Part shown: one piece after another, positions 8,624-19,346 of the stretch | How positions within the stretch are numbered: position 1 is the first letter of the stretch | Layout of the letters: each line of letters starts with the position of its first letter | Assembly (NCBI GenBank): GCA_963700775.1 | Contig: CAVOYU010000004.1 | Location: 58,823 to 122,822 of the forward strand | Source of the DNA: Thermohalobaculum sp963700775 | Lineage (GTDB): Bacteria > Pseudomonadota > Alphaproteobacteria > Rhodobacterales > Rhodobacteraceae | Reading direction: 5' to 3' | DNA: 64,000 bases | The notes under the pieces: generated by a model | What the model was told of the DNA's origin: nothing | Database searches by the model: none | Seen by the model: only the letters and a program-made list of their open reading frames with translations | Made by a program: the position numbers and the translations under genes

Positions 8624-9196
8624 ATGTTTTACCGGGACGAGCGCCTCGCGCTCTTTATAGATGGCTCCAATCTCTACGCGGCGACAAAAGCGCTGGGATT
8701 CGACATCGACTACAAGCTTCTGCGCAGCGAGTTCATGCGGCGTGGCAAGATGGTACGGGCTTTCTACTACACGGCATTGATCGAGAACGAGGAGTACTCG
8801 CCGATCCGGCCGCTGGTCGATTGGCTCGACTACAACGGCTTCACGCTGGTGACCAAGCCCGCCAAGGAGTTCATCGACTCCACCGGGCGGCGCAAGATCA
8901 AGGGCAACATGGACATCGAACTCGCGATCGACGCGATGGAGATGGCCGAGCACGTGGAGCACATCGTGCTGTTCTCGGGCGACGGCGACTTCCGGCCCCT
9001 GGTCGACGCGCTGCAGCGCAAGGGCGTGCGGGTCTCGGTGGTCTCGACCATCCGCTCGAGCCCGCCGATGATCGCCGACGATCTTCGCCGCCAGGCCGAC
9101 AACTTCATCGAGCTCGACGAGCTGCGCGAAGTCATCGGCCGGCCGCCGCGGCCCGAGCGGGTCGCCGAGGAGCAGATCGCCGCGAATGACGAGTGA
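8624..9196 (+). CDS. NYN-domain (LabA/DUF88) putative ribonuclease
   Basis: A 190-residue protein of the NYN family, PIN-like metal-dependent RNases. The acidic residues of the fold are visible: ALFIDGSNLYAA (first Asp), KGNMDIELAIDAMEMA (second acidic pair) and LFSGDGDFRPLVDAL (third). NNN-like signal or membrane segments are absent, so it should be cytoplasmic. The ATG at 8624 follows a GGGGAATTGAGGA region and is preferred to a TTG four codons upstream. Its 3' end overlaps the uracil-DNA glycosylase gene by 11 bp, so the two are probably translated together. The RNA target is unknown; DUF88 genes are widespread in this group. Confidence 0.87.
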   Translation: MFYRDERLALFIDGSNLYAATKALGFDIDYKLLRSEFMRRGKMVRAFYYTALIENEEYSPIRPLVDWLDYNGFTLVTKPAKEFIDSTGRRKIKGNMDIELAIDAMEMAEHVEHIVLFSGDGDFRPLVDALQRKGVRVSVVSTIRSSPPMIADDLRRQADNFIELDELREVIGRPPRPERVAEEQIAANDE

Positions 9197-9830
9197 GCCG
9201 CGGCCGGAAGCGCCCCGCGACTGCACTCTCTGCGACCGGCTGGTCGCCTATCGCGCCGCGAACCGCGCGGCGCATTCCGACTGGTTCAACGGCGCGGTGC
9301 CGAGCTTCGGCGACGCGCGGGCACGGCTCCTGATCGTGGGCCTCGCCCCGGGCGTGACCGGGGCGAACCGCACGGGCAGGCCGTTCACCGGCGACTGGGC
9401 CGGGGACCTGCTCTACCCGACACTGGCGAAATACGGCTTCAGCCGGGGCCGCTTCGCCGCCCGGCCGGACGACGGGCTGGAACTGACCGGCGCCATGGTC
9501 ACCAACGCTGTCCGCTGCGTGCCGCCCCAGAACAAGCCGGTCGGCGACGAGATCAACCGCTGCCGCCCCTATCTCGCCGCCCGCATCGCGGCGCTTCCGC
9601 GGCTCACTCACATCGTCACACTGGGCAAGATCGCCCATGACTCGACCGTGCGCGCGCTTGGCGGGCGGGTGGCGGATCACCCGTTCGGCCACGGGGCGGT
9701 TTCGCGCATCGGCAGGCTGGCATTGCACGCCAGCTATCACTGCTCGCGCTACAACACCAACACCGGACGCCTCACGCCGCCGATGTTCGAGGCGGTCTTC
9801 GCCGGCGTCCGGGAGTCACTGGACGCCTGA
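9186..9830 (+). CDS. Family 5 (UDGb-type) uracil-DNA glycosylase
   Basis: Removes uracil and other deaminated bases from DNA to start base-excision repair. The 214-residue protein has four cysteines placed to bind a [4Fe-4S] cluster (Cys13, Cys16, Cys111, Cys126). The active-site block VGLAPGVTGANRTGRPFTGDWAG is the UDGb form, where family 4 has GExPG. The C-terminal ASYHCSRYNTNTGRLT matches the leucine-loop region of family 5. It overlaps the NYN gene by 11 bp and converges on eutC. Family 5 enzymes lack the polar catalytic residue of family 1 and accept hypoxanthine and xanthine as well as uracil (family knowledge, not shown here). Confidence 0.9.
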   Translation: MTSEPRPEAPRDCTLCDRLVAYRAANRAAHSDWFNGAVPSFGDARARLLIVGLAPGVTGANRTGRPFTGDWAGDLLYPTLAKYGFSRGRFAARPDDGLELTGAMVTNAVRCVPPQNKPVGDEINRCRPYLAARIAALPRLTHIVTLGKIAHDSTVRALGGRVADHPFGHGAVSRIGRLALHASYHCSRYNTNTGRLTPPMFEAVFAGVRESLDA

Positions 9831-9854
9831 TCCCGTTACCCGAACGCGGGTCGG

Positions 9855-10847
9855 TCAGGCCGAAATCCGGGCGCCCCTGCCCGCCCGCTTGCCTGCCGCC
9901 AGGGCGTAGGTTGCGATTGCCGTGTCCTGGGCACCGGTTCCGGTCAGGTCGCAGATGGTGACCTGACCTTGAGACTGCCGCCCCGGATGCTGCCCGGCGA
10001 CGATCTGGCCGAGCTCCGGCGGCCTGACTCCGGGCTCGAGGAGCCCGGCGGCGATGGCCGAGCGCAGCTCTCCGAGCACGGCGCATTGGCTGGCGCGGTC
10101 ACAGACATAAAGATCGGCGGCCACCAGCGCCTTCGGGTCGATCTCGTTCTTCTCGGACATGTCCGAGCCCATGGCGGTGACATGCAGCCCCGGATGCAGC
10201 CACTCGGCCCTGAGGATCGCCTCGCGGGCCGGCGTCGTGGTGACCACGAGCTGACTTTCCGCCACGACCCGCGCGGGATCCTCCCATGCTTCCGCAGGCA
10301 CGCCAAGTGCCGTGGAGATGTCGGCGGCACAGGCTTTGGCCCTGCCCTGATCGCGACCCCACACCAGCACGCGCCGGAACGGCCGGACCAGATGGGCGGC
10401 CTGCATCTGCAGCCGCGCCTGCAGCCCGGTGCCGAATACGCCTGCGGTCGCCACTTCGCGCGGCGCCAGATGCCGGGCCGCCACGGCGCCTGCGGCCGCG
10501 GTACGCAGATCGGTCAGGTAGCCGTTGTCGAGCAGCAGCGCCTCGAGCAGTCCGGTCTTCGCCGAGAACAGGGTCATCAGGCCGTTGAGGCTGGGCAACC
10601 CCAGCTTCTGGTTGCCGTAAAACCCGGTCGAGACCTTGATGGCAAATCCTTCGAAGCCGGGAATGTAGGCGGTCTTCACGTCCACCTCACCATGAGCCTC
10701 GGCGATCTCCATCGACATGATCGGCGGCATCACCACCTTGCCGCCGGCGAGCGCCCTGAAACAGTCCTCGACCACGCCGATGGCGGCGGGGTCGAGTTTC
10801 ACGCATTCGCGGAGTTCCGCCTCGGTCAGCAGGAAGATGTCGCGCAT
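9855..10847 (-). CDS. eutC: Ornithine cyclodeaminase/mu-crystallin family protein, EutC-like
   Basis: A 330-residue NAD(P)-dependent member of the ornithine cyclodeaminase family. The N-terminal part has VVMPPIMSME and VDVKTAYIPGFEGFAIKVSTGF, and GVFGTGLQARLQMQA is the Rossmann glycine motif. TAMGSDMSEKNEID and CDLTGTGAQDTAIA are typical of the ectoine-utilisation branch. It begins 3 bp after the EutB-like PLP enzyme, so the pair is an operon. In ectoine/hydroxyectoine catabolism eutB and eutC normally sit with hydrolase and deacetylase genes; none is seen here. The family is certain and the Eut role is an inference from the pair. Confidence 0.75.
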   Translation of the reverse strand: MRDIFLLTEAELRECVKLDPAAIGVVEDCFRALAGGKVVMPPIMSMEIAEAHGEVDVKTAYIPGFEGFAIKVSTGFYGNQKLGLPSLNGLMTLFSAKTGLLEALLLDNGYLTDLRTAAAGAVAARHLAPREVATAGVFGTGLQARLQMQAAHLVRPFRRVLVWGRDQGRAKACAADISTALGVPAEAWEDPARVVAESQLVVTTTPAREAILRAEWLHPGLHVTAMGSDMSEKNEIDPKALVAADLYVCDRASQCAVLGELRSAIAAGLLEPGVRPPELGQIVAGQHPGRQSQGQVTICDLTGTGAQDTAIATYALAAGKRAGRGARISA

Positions 10848-10850
10848 GGC

Positions 10851-11858
10851 CTATCCCTCCACGATCCGGTCGCCGATCTGCACCGGCCGGCCGGCTGCGA
10901 TGGCGGTAAACTTGTCCATGTCGACGCCGCGCCCGCTGATGATCAGCGCGGTCTTGCCGTCGAGCTTCAGCTTCCCCGCCAGCAACGCCGCGACCCCGAC
11001 AGCCGAGCCGCCCTCGGCGACGATCCGCTCGTCGCGGAACAGGCAGCGCATGGCGCGGTAGATCTCGGCTTCGCTGACCAGCAGGGTCTCGTCGAGCAGG
11101 TCGCGGCAGAGCGGGTAGGTCCAGCGGTTCCGGAGCCCGATTCCGCCTCCGAGGGAATCCGCCAGCGACGGCACCTCGGTCACGTCGACAGGGTGCCCGG
11201 CGCGGATGCTGTCATGCATCGCCGGGCCATCCTCCATGGTGATGCCGACGATGCGGAGATCGGGCCTGACCGCCTTGGCCGCCAGTGCAATGCCGCCGGC
11301 GAGACCGCCGCCGGAGAGCGGGATGACGATCGTCGTCAGATCGGGCGCGTCCTCGAGGAGTTCGAGACCTATGGTTCCCTGGCCCGCGATTACGTGCGGG
11401 TGGTCGAAGGGCGGGATGTCGGACAATCCCTCGTCGGCCACCAGCCGGTCCACCTCGAGCTGGGCGTCGTCCTGGGACTGCCCGATCCGCCGCACCTCGG
11501 CCCCCAGCGCCTCGATGGCTTTGACCTTCACGTCGGGCACCAGCCGGGAGAGACAGACCACGGCCCGGATGCCCGCCGACCGCGCGGCATGGGCGACCGC
11601 GCGGCCGTGATTGCCGGTGGACGAGCACACGACCCCGCGGCTTCGCGCCGCCTCCGGCAGGTTCGCGACCGCATTGGTGGCGCCGCGGAGCTTGAAGGCG
11701 CCGGTCGGTTGCAGCGTCTCGAGCTTCAGCAGGATCTCGGCCCCGAAGCGCTCGGAGAGCCCGAAGGCGGGGATCAGCGGTGTGCGCAGCGCCACGCCGC
11801 GAATGGTCTTCTGGGCGGCGCGCACGTCCTCGACGGTGATCTGCTGCGGGCTGGGCAT
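10851..11858 (-). CDS. eutB: PLP-dependent threonine dehydratase-like protein, EutB-like
   Basis: Fold-type II PLP enzyme of 335 residues, related to threonine dehydratase. PTGAFKLRGATNA holds the Schiff-base lysine, STGNHGRAVA binds the phosphate side, and VIPLSGGGLAGGIALA is the glycine-rich PLP phosphate loop. It lacks the C-terminal ACT regulatory domain of biosynthetic IlvA. The sequence RIGQSQDDAQLEVDRLVADEG and the adjacent cyclodeaminase resemble the EutB/EutC pair of hydroxyectoine catabolism in Rhodobacterales. The ATG at 11858 is preceded by GGAGACC; an in-frame ATG ten codons upstream is less likely. Catabolic serine/threonine dehydratase is the alternative. Confidence 0.72.
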   Translation of the reverse strand: MPSPQQITVEDVRAAQKTIRGVALRTPLIPAFGLSERFGAEILLKLETLQPTGAFKLRGATNAVANLPEAARSRGVVCSSTGNHGRAVAHAARSAGIRAVVCLSRLVPDVKVKAIEALGAEVRRIGQSQDDAQLEVDRLVADEGLSDIPPFDHPHVIAGQGTIGLELLEDAPDLTTIVIPLSGGGLAGGIALAAKAVRPDLRIVGITMEDGPAMHDSIRAGHPVDVTEVPSLADSLGGGIGLRNRWTYPLCRDLLDETLLVSEAEIYRAMRCLFRDERIVAEGGSAVGVAALLAGKLKLDGKTALIISGRGVDMDKFTAIAAGRPVQIGDRIVEG

Positions 11859-11912
11859 GAGGTCTCCGGTCGTTCTGGCGACGGGCACTCTAGCGGCGCC
11901 GGGCGGTCCGGG

Positions 11913-12578
11913 CTACCGCAGGTTGATCCGGAGTGCCGCGGCGGCGGCGAAGGGCGTCAGCGCGGCCGAGAACAGCGTCAGCGCGGCGACCAGGCCCAGA
12001 GAGGGCCAGGGGGAGAGATCGAGCAGCGACTGCTCGATTGCCCGGGCGCCGAAGATCAGCGTCGGGATATAGAGCGGCAGCACCAGGATCGACAGCAGGA
12101 GCCCGCCCCGGCGCACGCCGACGGTGATGGCGGCGCCGACCGCGCCGATCAGGCTCAGGGCCGGAGTGCCGAAGGCCATCCCGGCGGCCAGCGCGGGGAG
12201 GGCAGAGCCGGGGAGCTGGAGCATGGCGCCCAGCACCGGCGCGATGATCGTCACCGGCAGGCCGGTTGTCAGCCAGTGGGCGATGCTCTTCGCCAGAACC
12301 ACCTGTTCGAGCGCGAGCGGCGCGAGCATCAGCTGGTCGAGCGAACCGTCCTCGAAATCGGCCTGGAAGATGCGGTCGAGCGACAGCAGCGCGGCCAGCA
12401 GCGCCGCGATCCAGATCACGCCGCCGGCGATCCGGGCCAGGGTCGTCGCCTCGCGCCCGACCCCGAGGGGGATCAGCACCACGGCAAGGACGAAGAACGC
12501 CACCCCGATACCGCCGCCCCCGCCGAGCCGGAGCGCCAGGCGGATGTCGCGGGAGAGAAGGCTCGCGAGGCCCTTCAT
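11913..12578 (-). CDS. ccmB: Heme exporter protein B, ABC permease
   Basis: Membrane subunit of the CcmAB(C) ABC complex used in cytochrome c maturation, where it helps release holo-CcmE. The 221-residue protein has six hydrophobic segments (first about residues 22-42, last near the C-terminus) and family motifs FQADFEDGSLDQLMLAPLALEQVVLAKSIAHWL and GTPALSLIGAVGAAITVG. Its ATG shares one base with the ccmA stop codon (TGATG), so translation is coupled. The following gene is eutB on the same strand; ccmC, which commonly follows, is not found here. Confidence 0.93.
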   Translation of the reverse strand: MKGLASLLSRDIRLALRLGGGGGIGVAFFVLAVVLIPLGVGREATTLARIAGGVIWIAALLAALLSLDRIFQADFEDGSLDQLMLAPLALEQVVLAKSIAHWLTTGLPVTIIAPVLGAMLQLPGSALPALAAGMAFGTPALSLIGAVGAAITVGVRRGGLLLSILVLPLYIPTLIFGARAIEQSLLDLSPWPSLGLVAALTLFSAALTPFAAAAALRINLR

Positions 12579-13256
12579 CACCAGGCCCCCGCGAGGAAGG
12601 GATCGTCCTCCGCTCGCGCCTCGACCCTTGGCGGGGTCATCCGCAGGACGGGAATGTCGCCCAGGCCGAGCTCCACATGGGTGGCGATCAGGGCGATGCC
12701 GCCGGCTTCGACGTGCTCGCGGACGAGGTCGGCCACCAGCGCGGTCGATTTCGGCGTCGAGCGAGACCGTGGGCTCGTCCAGCAGCCAGAGCGGCCGGTC
12801 CATGACCAGGAGCCGCGCCAGCCCCAGCCGGCGCTTCTGCCCTGCCGAGCATTGCCCCGCCGGGCGCGCGGCGATGCCGTCAAGGCCGAACCGAGCCAGC
12901 GCCGCCCCGGCGCGGGCCGGGTCGGTGCCGTGGATGCCGGCCCAGACGGCGAGGTTCTCGCCGATGCCAAGCGCGGGCTTCACCGCGTCGAGATGGCCGG
13001 CATAGGCGACCCGCTCCTGGAAGCCCTGCCGATCGGCGGCCAGCGACACGTCGCCGAGCCGCGCGTCGCCGCCCGCGACAGGGATCAGCCCGGCGAGCTG
13101 GCGGAGCAGCGTCGACTTGCCGACTCCGTTCGGCCCCCTGAGCGCCGCCGCCTGCCCGGCTTCGATCCGGAAGCTGAGATCGCCGAACACAAGCCGCCCC
13201 GCCCGGCGGCAGGCCAGGCGTTCGAGCTGCAAGGGCGCGGATGCTTCAGTGGTCAT
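12578..13256 (-). pseudogene. ccmA: Heme exporter protein A, ABC ATPase, with a frameshift
   Basis: ATPase subunit of the cytochrome c maturation ABC complex. From the ATG at 13256 the frame gives ALRGPNGVGKSTLLRQLAG (Walker A), CSAGQKRRLGLARLL (signature) and LWLLDEPTVSLDA (Walker B). It then runs into unrelated sequence and continues through ccmB as one false long frame. The true C-terminus, STALVADLVREHVEAGGIALIATHVELGLG with the conserved switch His, lies in another frame that ends at 12578. Removing one A from the AAA run at 12749-12751 (sense strand GCCGAAATCG) restores one continuous protein of about 225 residues. Either ccmA is inactive in this strain or the extra base is a sequencing error; the intact coupled ccmB favours an error. 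Confidence 0.85.
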
Positions 13257-13267
13257 CGCTCGATGCT

Positions 13268-14023
13268 CTACCATACCCCGCGCCGAAGCCCAGTCGCGAT
13301 ATAGCCCCAAAGGGTCGGGTGAAAGTACTGGCGGCTCTCGCCCGCCGCCGGCCGGACCACCAGCCGGCCCGCCACGGCGGCGCGAACCGCCTCCAGCAGC
13401 AGCGGCACCCCGGCGGCGAACTGCAGGGCGGGATAGGTGTGAAAGCTGTCCTCCGGGTCCGGCGAGATGGCGGTCTGGGCGACGATGCCGCCGGTGTCGA
13501 CGCCGGGATCGACCAAGTGCACGGTCACGCCGCAGTTCTCGCGGTCGCCGCTGGCAAGCGCCCAGTATCCGCCGTGGACGCCGCGATAGGCCGGGGTGAT
13601 CCCGGCATGTATGTTGAGGATCGGAACCCGGATCGCATCCAGCAGCGCCCGCGACAGGATGCGGGTGCCGCTGACAACAATCACCTCCGGTGCGGCGGCG
13701 TCGATCAGGCTCGCGGCGCCGTTGGCGCTCCCGATGCTGCGGGCGCGCCCGGCCGGCAGGGGGGTCTCGTCGAGCCCGGCTGCGGCAAGGATCGCGCGCC
13801 GGCGCGCTTCCGCCCGGCCCGCGGCCAGCCTGGCCCAGAGCGCGAACAGCAGCTGACCCGCCACGGTCACCGGACCGAGCCTGCGCAGCCGGCGCCGCAG
13901 GAAGGCCCGGCGCGGCTCGCGGTCTTCGATGATCACCGTCAGCTGGTGCCCCGCGCCGGCCAGCGCGTTGGCCAGAATCCACGTCGAGTGGCCCGGGCCG
14001 GCGAGCAGGAGCACCCGCGCCAT
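13268..14023 (-). CDS. Formyltransferase-fold protein, putative sugar N-formyltransferase
   Basis: A 251-residue protein of the formyl transferase family, the fold of Met-tRNA formyltransferase and sugar N-formyltransferases, which use 10-formyl-tetrahydrofolate. The catalytic region is present: ILNIHAGITPAYRGVHGGYWAL supplies the family Asn and His, and GVTVHLVDPGVDTGGIVAQ supplies the catalytic Asp. The tRNA-binding C-terminal domain of Fmt is missing, so this is not Fmt. The ATG at 14023 lies one base after the stop of the polysaccharide deacetylase gene and ccmA starts 11 bp after its own stop, so all four genes look co-transcribed. A role in N-formylating a surface sugar after deacetylation is an inference. 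Confidence 0.78.
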   Translation of the reverse strand: MARVLLLAGPGHSTWILANALAGAGHQLTVIIEDREPRRAFLRRRLRRLGPVTVAGQLLFALWARLAAGRAEARRRAILAAAGLDETPLPAGRARSIGSANGAASLIDAAAPEVIVVSGTRILSRALLDAIRVPILNIHAGITPAYRGVHGGYWALASGDRENCGVTVHLVDPGVDTGGIVAQTAISPDPEDSFHTYPALQFAAGVPLLLEAVRAAVAGRLVVRPAAGESRQYFHPTLWGYIATGLRRGVW

Positions 14024-14024
14024 C

Positions 14025-15017
14025 TCAGGCGGCCAGCGCCCGCGCGGCGGCGTCGGCCATGGACAGCGAGGGCCAGCCATGGTCCTCGCGAAGCCGCGCC
14101 GCCTCGGTCGCGACCCGATCGAGGACGGTGAAGTTGCGATCCTGATCGACCCCGAAATTGTGCGGATGGAACCACAGGTGGAACAGCTCGCCCCGCGCCG
14201 CCGCCCGGCGCATGGCCGACAGGATCCGGTCGAGCCTCAGAGGCTCCAGCACCGCCAGGCTTCGCGACCAGGGCCGCAGGAAACGGCTGGAGGGCAGATC
14301 CGCCATGCCGTCCCGGAGCTCGGCCACGTGGCCATGGGCGCCAGTCACGTTGACATAGGCGTCCGCGAGTTTGAGCCCGCGCTTCAGCAGTCCCTCGTCG
14401 CCATGCGCGGCGGCGGCATGAATGCGTGTGCGCTCCTGCCCGCGATAGGCGGTCAGTCCGGCCTCGCGGCAGGCGGCCAGATAGGCTGCATTGACCTGGT
14501 TGCGGGGGAAGACGATGCTCTTCAACACCATCCCCTCGGCCGCGGCGGCCCTGCCGGCGGCGGCGAGGTCGGCGCGAAACTGCGCCAGGTTCTGCCCCGG
14601 CTCCAGGCAGTAGAAATGCGAGAATGTGTGGGTCGCGATCTCCTGACGCGGCGCTTGCGCGATCCGCCGGATCAGCGACAGGCCGAAATGATAGGGATCG
14701 CGGCGCTCGTCCGGGCCGATTGCGGCCAGGTCGCCATAGGGCGACAGGCGGGCATCGTGATAGCTCGGCCGCTCGTCGGGAAGCGCGGCCAGCAATGCGT
14801 CGCGGTCGTCGAAGAACAGCATGCCCACGGTGGCCCAGGTGCAGCCCAGCTCGTGGCGGGCGAACAGATCCAGCAGCCGCGGCACAACCTGACGGACCCC
14901 AAGGATGTTGGCGCCGTAATCGGCAACGGTCCGGCAGTCGCGCACGCCCCACATCAGCTCGAAATCGAGCGAGATCACGAAGCCTCCGCGAGACGAAACC
15001 GGATTATGATCGAGCAT
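14025..15017 (-). CDS. Polysaccharide deacetylase (NodB-like) family protein
   Basis: A 330-residue carbohydrate-esterase-4-type protein. VISLDFELMWGVRD carries the first catalytic Asp region, EIATHTFSHFY the metal-binding His pair, KSIVFPRNQVN the substrate-groove motif, and LFHLWFHPHNFG the C-terminal His region. There is no signal peptide or membrane segment, so it probably acts on a cytoplasmic sugar or lipid-linked intermediate. The ATG at 15017 is used; the open frame extends upstream but is low-complexity and overlaps the divergent methyltransferase control region. It is immediately followed by the formyltransferase gene, a pairing seen in surface-polysaccharide clusters. Confidence 0.82.
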   Translation of the reverse strand: MLDHNPVSSRGGFVISLDFELMWGVRDCRTVADYGANILGVRQVVPRLLDLFARHELGCTWATVGMLFFDDRDALLAALPDERPSYHDARLSPYGDLAAIGPDERRDPYHFGLSLIRRIAQAPRQEIATHTFSHFYCLEPGQNLAQFRADLAAAGRAAAAEGMVLKSIVFPRNQVNAAYLAACREAGLTAYRGQERTRIHAAAAHGDEGLLKRGLKLADAYVNVTGAHGHVAELRDGMADLPSSRFLRPWSRSLAVLEPLRLDRILSAMRRAAARGELFHLWFHPHNFGVDQDRNFTVLDRVATEAARLREDHGWPSLSMADAAARALAA

Positions 15018-15264
15018 GGATCCTGTCCGTCCCGCACCGCCTGCTTCCGCCGCCGGGCGGACCAGACGCAAACCTACCGGCCCCGCCTGAGCCGGGCAAG
15101 CGCGACTGCGGCCACGCGTCCTCTGTCGGCGTCTGCGGGGACCCGCCTCGGCGCGTTGGCCTTCATGGCAGGGCCGGCGACCGTATTGCCTTGGCGGCAT
15201 TGTCGGTGACAATGCGGGTGGCCAGGCGGGCGGCCAGCCCGGCCCGGCCACTGCGGGAGGGGTC

Positions 15265-16092
15265 ATGAACGCCGAAGCGATCAAGTCGATGAAGCTCTAT
15301 TCCGGGATCGAGCGCGTCCTGAACGACCTCGCGGCCGAGGGCTATGGACCCGGGGACCGGCTCACCGTCGATGCGCTGACGCCCTTTGACCAGCTGCACT
15401 ATCACGGCACCGACGCGGTCGATCTCGCCATCCGGTCGATCGGGATCACGGAGGGCTCCCGCATCCTCGAGATAGGCTCGGGCTTCGGCGGGCCGGCGCG
15501 GTACCTTGCGCACAAGACCGGCTGCCGGGTCATGGCGGTCGAGTTGCAGGCGGATCTGAACGCGCTTGCATCCGACCTCACGGCGCGCTGCGGTCTTGCC
15601 GGCCGGGTCGAGCATGTCTGCGGCGATGTTCTGGAAACGCATTTGGAATCCGAGGCTTACGATGGCGTCGTGTCCTGGCTGGCGCTCTTCCACATTCCCG
15701 ACCGGGCACCGCTGTTTCCGAAGCTGGCGGCCGCGCTGAGGCCAGGCGGGCGCATCCACGTCGAGGACCTCTGCAAGCTCGGCGACTTCACCCCGGCCGA
15801 GCGCCATGATCTCGGCGGGATGCTCTATGCCAAGACCATGCCGCTGCGCGACGAATACATTGCCGAGGTCGAGGCGGCGGGGCTGATAGGGGTCAGGTTC
15901 GAGGACATGACGGATGACTGGACCGCCTTCACCAGCGAACGCCTCGATGCCTTCCGTGCCGCGCGCGGACGGCATCTCCGGGTGCACGGGACGGAGATCG
16001 TCTCCGCGCTCGACGAGTTCTACGCGACGATGGTGCGGCTCTTCCGGGGCGGGCATGTCGGCGGCGCGCGCATAACCGCGCGCAAAGGCTGA
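15265..16092 (+). CDS. Class I SAM-dependent methyltransferase
   Basis: A 275-residue soluble methyltransferase. Motif I is ILEIGSGFGGPARYLA, motif II VMAVELQ, the motif around VCGDVL follows, and LALFHIPDRAPLFPKLAAALRPGGRIHVEDL is the usual post-motif region. The sequence resembles sarcosine/dimethylglycine and phosphoethanolamine methyltransferases (LTPFDQLHYHG), so a small amine or lipid head group is a plausible substrate; this is inference. The ATG at 15265 follows GGGAGGGGTC. It is divergent from the polysaccharide deacetylase gene with 247 bp between; in that gap I saw no further gene. Confidence 0.82.
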   Translation: MNAEAIKSMKLYSGIERVLNDLAAEGYGPGDRLTVDALTPFDQLHYHGTDAVDLAIRSIGITEGSRILEIGSGFGGPARYLAHKTGCRVMAVELQADLNALASDLTARCGLAGRVEHVCGDVLETHLESEAYDGVVSWLALFHIPDRAPLFPKLAAALRPGGRIHVEDLCKLGDFTPAERHDLGGMLYAKTMPLRDEYIAEVEAAGLIGVRFEDMTDDWTAFTSERLDAFRAARGRHLRVHGTEIVSALDEFYATMVRLFRGGHVGGARITARKG

Positions 16093-16373
16093 AGGTCGAG
16101 CCGCGGGCCGAGGCGACGCGGCGGCGCGTGAAACCGCCCCGACGCGGACATCTCCGCGTCTCCTGCCTAAGGCGTTCCCGTCTTGACGCACCCGCACGGC
16201 GCCCGCGACCGGATCGCATGGCCCTGCGACTCGCGAGCCGATTGCGTTCACACGGGATTTCCGCCATTAAGCGCGGAAATCCAGCCTATGCCTCCCCCGG
16301 CCGTGCGGTCCGCGCCCGCCCGTGCCGGCCTCCAGTGCAATCGGGGGGGGCCGTCACGAGAAGGGAGACACGC
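16093..16373. promoter_or_regulatory. acnA upstream region with a perfect inverted repeat
   Basis: The 281 bp between the methyltransferase stop and the acnA ATG hold no recognisable gene. At 16255-16282 there is a perfect 10-bp inverted repeat, GGATTTCCGC and GCGGAAATCC, with an 8-base loop. It has no T-run after it, so it is more likely an operator or mRNA-leader hairpin than a rho-independent terminator. A run of eight G lies just before GAGAAGGGAG, the acnA ribosome site. Confidence 0.4.
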
Positions 16374-19061
<2,688 letters not shown>

Positions 19062-19081
19062 GCCGCGCCGCCTCCGGAACG

Positions 19082-19109
19082 ACGCCCCCGCGGCCCGCCG
19101 CGGGGGCGT
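19082..19109 (+). terminator. Hairpin after acnA
   Basis: ACGCCCCCGCGG pairs perfectly with CCGCGGGGGCGT across a CCCG loop, 20 bp after the acnA stop codon. The trailing T-run is only two bases, so it is a strong stem with a weak tail; it may end acnA transcription or protect the 3' end. Confidence 0.65.
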
Positions 19110-19346
19110 TCGCGTCTCCGGGCGCCGGTTTGGCCGCTCCACCACGACCGCAGATTGCGTGTTGCCCGGGCGACTAAACCGGCGGCCGAGAATGAGCCTG
19201 ATTCCAATCGGTTCGGTACGAAAACATTACCACTTGGCAAGACATCTGTGGCAGCATCCTATGACCGCCTTCTTCCGGGTCCGTGCCGGAACGCACGCCG
19301 GGCCGGGGGCGCGAGCCAGTGGCAGGAGATGTTGCACGGTCAAGTG

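Noticed and set aside
9969..13304. A 1111-residue open frame on the plus strand
   Set aside because: It is antisense to eutC, eutB, ccmB and ccmA, low in hydrophobic pattern and rich in His/Arg/Asp. High GC opens such frames; no family motif is seen.
11913..13982. A single 689-codon frame joining ccmA-like and ccmB-like parts as a natural fusion
   Set aside because: Between the parts it reads through unconserved Arg-rich sequence; the true ccmA end and the ccmB ATG are both present once one base is removed.
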